A DNA stretch of 36,983 nt from JAICWP01 sp035278025 (lineage in GTDB: Bacteria > Acidobacteriota > Terriglobia > Terriglobales > Acidobacteriaceae): contig DATEJK010000047.1 in assembly GCA_035278025.1 (NCBI GenBank), positions 1 to 36,983 of the forward strand. Reading direction: 5' to 3'. A model generated the notes under the pieces. That model saw only the letters and a list, made by a program, of their open reading frames with translations, ran no database searches and was not told the origin of the DNA. Shown here one piece after another: positions 34,941 through 36,983 of this stretch. The translations under genes and the position numbers were made by a program. Within the stretch, counting starts at the first letter, position 1, and each line of letters opens with the position of its first letter.

Positions 34941-35072
34941 ACCACAGAGGACACAGAGGTCTCAGAGGTTCCGGGGTCTTGGCCCGGAGGCAGTTCAGTG
35001 CTTGGTCAGGTGCCAATCAGCCCAAGAAAGAAATGAAAAATATTCCTCTGTGTCCTTTGTGTCCTCTGTGGT
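34941..35072. repeat. 132-bp inverted-repeat element (9-bp period), copy 1
   Basis: The left arm 34941-34969 and the complement of the right arm 35044-35072 agree at 25 of 29 bases. Arms are built of ACAGAGGAC nonamers. The interior holds AAAGAAATGAAA (35027-35038), shared with copy 2 at the same distance from the arm. Probably a small non-autonomous mobile or folding element. Confidence 0.75.
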
Positions 35073-35093
35073 GGGATTTGGTTTTGCGGGGGT

Positions 35094-35099
35094 TAGAAT
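35094..35099 (+). promoter_or_regulatory. TAGAAT -10 box directly before the ThiS-like gene
   Basis: TAGAAT ends 6 nt before ATG 35106, with no Shine-Dalgarno sequence. Third example of this layout in the window. Confidence 0.3.
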
Positions 35100-35105
35100 C
35101 CAGGC

Positions 35106-35309
35106 ATGAGGCTGCAGATCAATGGAGAAGAGCGGGAGTTTGAGGAGGGCCTGAGCCTGGCAGCGCTCCTGGAACGGTTGGGCATGAAGCCAGACCGCGT
35201 AGCGGTCGAACTCAACCGCGAAATCGTCAGCCGTCAGGTCTGGTCTCAGACTCGCTTGCAGGCCGGCGACCGCCTGGAAATTGTTCAGTTCGTCGGTGGC
35301 GGATTGTAA
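35106..35309 (+). CDS. thiS: ThiS-like sulfur carrier protein
   Basis: A 67-residue ubiquitin-fold protein. MRLQINGEEREFEEGLSLAA, ALLERLGM, RVAVELNREIVSR and GDRLEIVQFVGGG are typical of ThiS, which carries sulfur as a C-terminal thiocarboxylate for thiazole synthesis. The end is GGGL: one Leu follows the Gly-Gly, so trimming may be needed for activation, unless the family tolerates it. No thiG, thiF or thiE lies beside it in the window, so pathway assignment depends on genes elsewhere. ATG 35106 lies 6 nt after TAGAAT and lacks a Shine-Dalgarno sequence. Confidence 0.85.
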   Translation: MRLQINGEEREFEEGLSLAALLERLGMKPDRVAVELNREIVSRQVWSQTRLQAGDRLEIVQFVGGGL

Positions 35310-35416
35310 AAACCTGAATCAAACTATCACCGCTGAGAACGCAGAAGACGCTAAGAAAGACTTATTCACCGCCTTAATCTTTAGGTTGAAGAAGAAGAAG
35401 GGAGCAGGCCAGAAGG

Positions 35417-36169
35417 CTAGTCCAGTACCACGTCAAAATGAACCCGCAACGCCGCCTGCCATTCCTCATCGGAAGCGAGTAGCTGTTCCTCCTTGTGGCT
35501 GCCGCGCGTGATGATTAGCTTCATGTCCGATAGCGTGATCCGCCCTTCGGGCGTGGCGCGGGTGCACAGGCGCTTGCGGGTGAAGCTGGAATCAGGCGAG
35601 GTCTGGTGGTAATCGCACATTTCCGCAAAGTCCTGCATCTGCCGTGGCTGAAGGGTGAAGCGATATTGTGCTTTCCAGGAACCTTCGGCCTCCCACTTTT
35701 CAAGCTGGAGCACACCGGCGGTTTCGGAGATGCGGTAGATTTGGTCGCCGTCTTTCTGGGCGATGCCGCACAACAGGCGAAGCGGCTCAATAAAAGAATC
35801 GCCAAAACCCACGTCCGCCAGCCAGGGCTGGTCCAGGTCCACGCGCAGGGTGAGGTGATCGAATTCGGGGCCGAAGGAGCCATCGCTGCGCGCCACGCGA
35901 GCCGAGAGAAGTGTTACCTGGAATCCCATGGCCCGGAGCAGGGCAGCGAAGGCGCCATTCATCTCGTAGCAGAAGCCGCCCCGGCGTCTCTCCACGATCT
36001 TGCGCACGCAGGCCTCCTGGTCCACCACGAGCTTTCGTCCACGTGAAATATCCAGATTCTCAAAGGGCACGCTGAGCAGGTGGGCGCGATGGACGGCGCG
36101 CAGCACCTCCAACGTAGGCGTCACCGGCCCCGAGTAGCCGATGCGCGCGAGATAGGCGGGCAGGTTCAT
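35417..36169 (-). CDS. Arylamine N-acetyltransferase
   Basis: A 250-residue cytoplasmic enzyme that transfers acetyl from acetyl-CoA to arylamines or hydrazines. The Cys-His-Asp triad is intact: C67 in RRGGFCYEMNGAF, H105 in FDHLTLRVDL and D119 in WLADVGFGD. VPFENLDI near residue 35 is another family motif. Length is slightly shorter than the usual 270-280. ATG 36169 (MNLPAYLARIGYSG) fits the family start; the frame is open 14 codons upstream to 36211 but that part lies against a repeat element. Convergent with the ThiS-like gene. Confidence 0.92.
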   Translation of the reverse strand: MNLPAYLARIGYSGPVTPTLEVLRAVHRAHLLSVPFENLDISRGRKLVVDQEACVRKIVERRRGGFCYEMNGAFAALLRAMGFQVTLLSARVARSDGSFGPEFDHLTLRVDLDQPWLADVGFGDSFIEPLRLLCGIAQKDGDQIYRISETAGVLQLEKWEAEGSWKAQYRFTLQPRQMQDFAEMCDYHQTSPDSSFTRKRLCTRATPEGRITLSDMKLIITRGSHKEEQLLASDEEWQAALRVHFDVVLD

Positions 36170-36207
36170 GGCCAGAATTGTGTTGCGCCGTGATACTAAA
36201 ACCATGA

Positions 36208-36342
36208 CCACAGAGGACGCAAAGGACGCAGAGGAAGCCTATTTCATTTCTTTGCCGAGCTGTCCGCATCGGAGTATACCCGCTGATGTTTCTCCCTTCT
36301 CGCCGATAAATTGAATCTCTGCGTCCTTCGCGTCCTCTGTGG
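36208..36342. repeat. 135-bp inverted-repeat element (9-bp period), copy 2
   Basis: CCACAGAGGACGC-type arm at 36208-36233 matches the complement of 36317-36342 at 25 of 26 bases. The interior contains TTTCATTTCTTT (36242-36253), the complement of the 12-mer in copy 1. It sits just upstream of the N-acetyltransferase gene. Confidence 0.75.
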
Positions 36343-36374
36343 CTTTATTTCAAAGTGTTGGGGCGAGCTCTACG

Positions 36375-36983
36375 TTACAGCGACATTACACCCGGCAGCG
36401 CGAAATAGAAGAACAAGGCGATCAGCACCAAATAAGCGAGCATGATGAGCGTCCAGCCCATGTTATGGCGGATAACCTCGCCCTCGCTGCGGACGAACTT
36501 GCTGGTGGAAACGCCCACACTGGCGGTCTGTGGCGCAATCGGCTTGCCCACTTCGGCGCCCACGGAGTTCAGCGAAGGCAGCAGAAGAGCCGGCATATTG
36601 AGCAGCCGCCCAGTGACTGCCTGCACCGGTCCAAACATGGCGTTGGTGGAGGTGTTGCTGCCGGATAGCGCCACCCCGATCCAGCCCAGAATAGGCGCCA
36701 GGGCCACAAAAGCCACGCCTGTCTTGGAGAGTCCGTAGGCCAGCGAGTTGGCCATCCCCGTATAGACGAAGCAGTAGGCCAGGGCAAAAACGAACAGAGC
36801 AACGATGAAGGCGCCCCAAATCTGGTGGAAAGTCTTGGCGAACACCTGCTTCAAATCGTCCGCCCCGGGCCGCAGCAAGGCCAGAATCAGCAGCCAGGAG
36901 GCGAGAATGGAAGTGCCGCCGCCCAGCGGGTTGAAATTGAAGCTGGAGGCAAGGGCCTTCCCGGTCACCGAGGAAAGGGCCGT
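36375..36983 (-). CDS. lctP: L-lactate permease family protein, C-terminal part (5' end cut by window edge)
   Basis: The last 202 residues of a polytopic membrane transporter. The frame is open to the right edge, so the start lies outside. ALSGSNTSTNAMFGPVQ, LNSVGAEVGKPIAPQTASVG and FVRSEGEVIRHNMGWTL are typical of the C-terminal part of the LctP / GlcA lactate-glycolate permease family. Four to five helices are present, ending FFYFALPGVMSL. Transport of lactate or glycolate with protons is inferred from the family. A repeat element lies 32 bp after the stop. Confidence 0.9.
   Translation of the reverse strand, partial: TALSSVTGKALASSFNFNPLGGGTSILASWLLILALLRPGADDLKQVFAKTFHQIWGAFIVALFVFALAYCFVYTGMANSLAYGLSKTGVAFVALAPILGWIGVALSGSNTSTNAMFGPVQAVTGRLLNMPALLLPSLNSVGAEVGKPIAPQTASVGVSTSKFVRSEGEVIRHNMGWTLIMLAYLVLIALFFYFALPGVMSL

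Overview
The window looks like a chromosomal segment from a GC-rich Acidobacteriota bacterium (Terriglobia-like). This rests on recognising protein families common there: paired M28 peptidases with signal peptides, a long VPS10/BNR-repeat protein, Ig/Big_2 plus beta-propeller secreted proteins, Flp/TadE/TadG genes, and a small conserved protein beginning MIFGFNTDV. No rRNA, tRNA, phage, transposase or CRISPR was seen.

Layout. Positions 1-14737 are a secreted/envelope block: a leftward M28 (glutamate carboxypeptidase II-like) peptidase cut by the window edge, a rightward secreted Ig/propeller protein, a GT87-type membrane glycosyltransferase, a second large membrane protein, a second M28 peptidase (inverted paralogue of the first) and a leftward 1084-aa BNR/VPS10-like protein. 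Positions 14904-19678 hold a 38-residue mini Flp pilin, an ABC-2 transporter pair (ATPase and permease overlapping ATGA), a normal Flp pilin, two TadE-like pseudopilins and a TadG-like protein. The Tad secretion machinery itself is not in the window.

Positions 19717-34197 are a leftward complex I (nuo) cluster in the order A-C-D-[broken four-helix-bundle gene]-E-F-G-H-J-K-L-M-N. Two of the fourteen subunits, NuoB and NuoI, are absent: nuoA abuts nuoC with no spacer, and the place of nuoI between nuoH and nuoJ holds only a 252-bp repeat-rich gap. NuoL carries an insertion of about 113 residues that reads like the C-terminal domain (domain V) of translation factor EF-G. The loose gaps of this operon (D/E, E/F, F/G, G/H, H/J) contain degenerate tandem repeats of 7-8 bp, in most gaps as a forward array and its reverse complement. 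Genes J-K-L-M-N are tightly overlapped.

Positions 34340-36983 hold a small conserved protein divergent from nuoA, an orphan ThiS-like sulfur carrier, an arylamine N-acetyltransferase and the C-terminal part of an L-lactate permease cut by the right edge. Two related inverted-repeat elements of about 130 bp with 9-bp periodicity lie here.

The strongest leads are the NuoL/EF-G-like insertion, the missing nuoB and nuoI, the frameshifted four-helix-bundle gene bracketed by inverted octamer arrays inside the nuo operon, the 130-bp inverted-repeat elements, and a C-terminal domain of the Ig/propeller protein that resembles a caspase/CHAT fold without its catalytic residues. All functions are inferred by reading the sequence; no database search was run.
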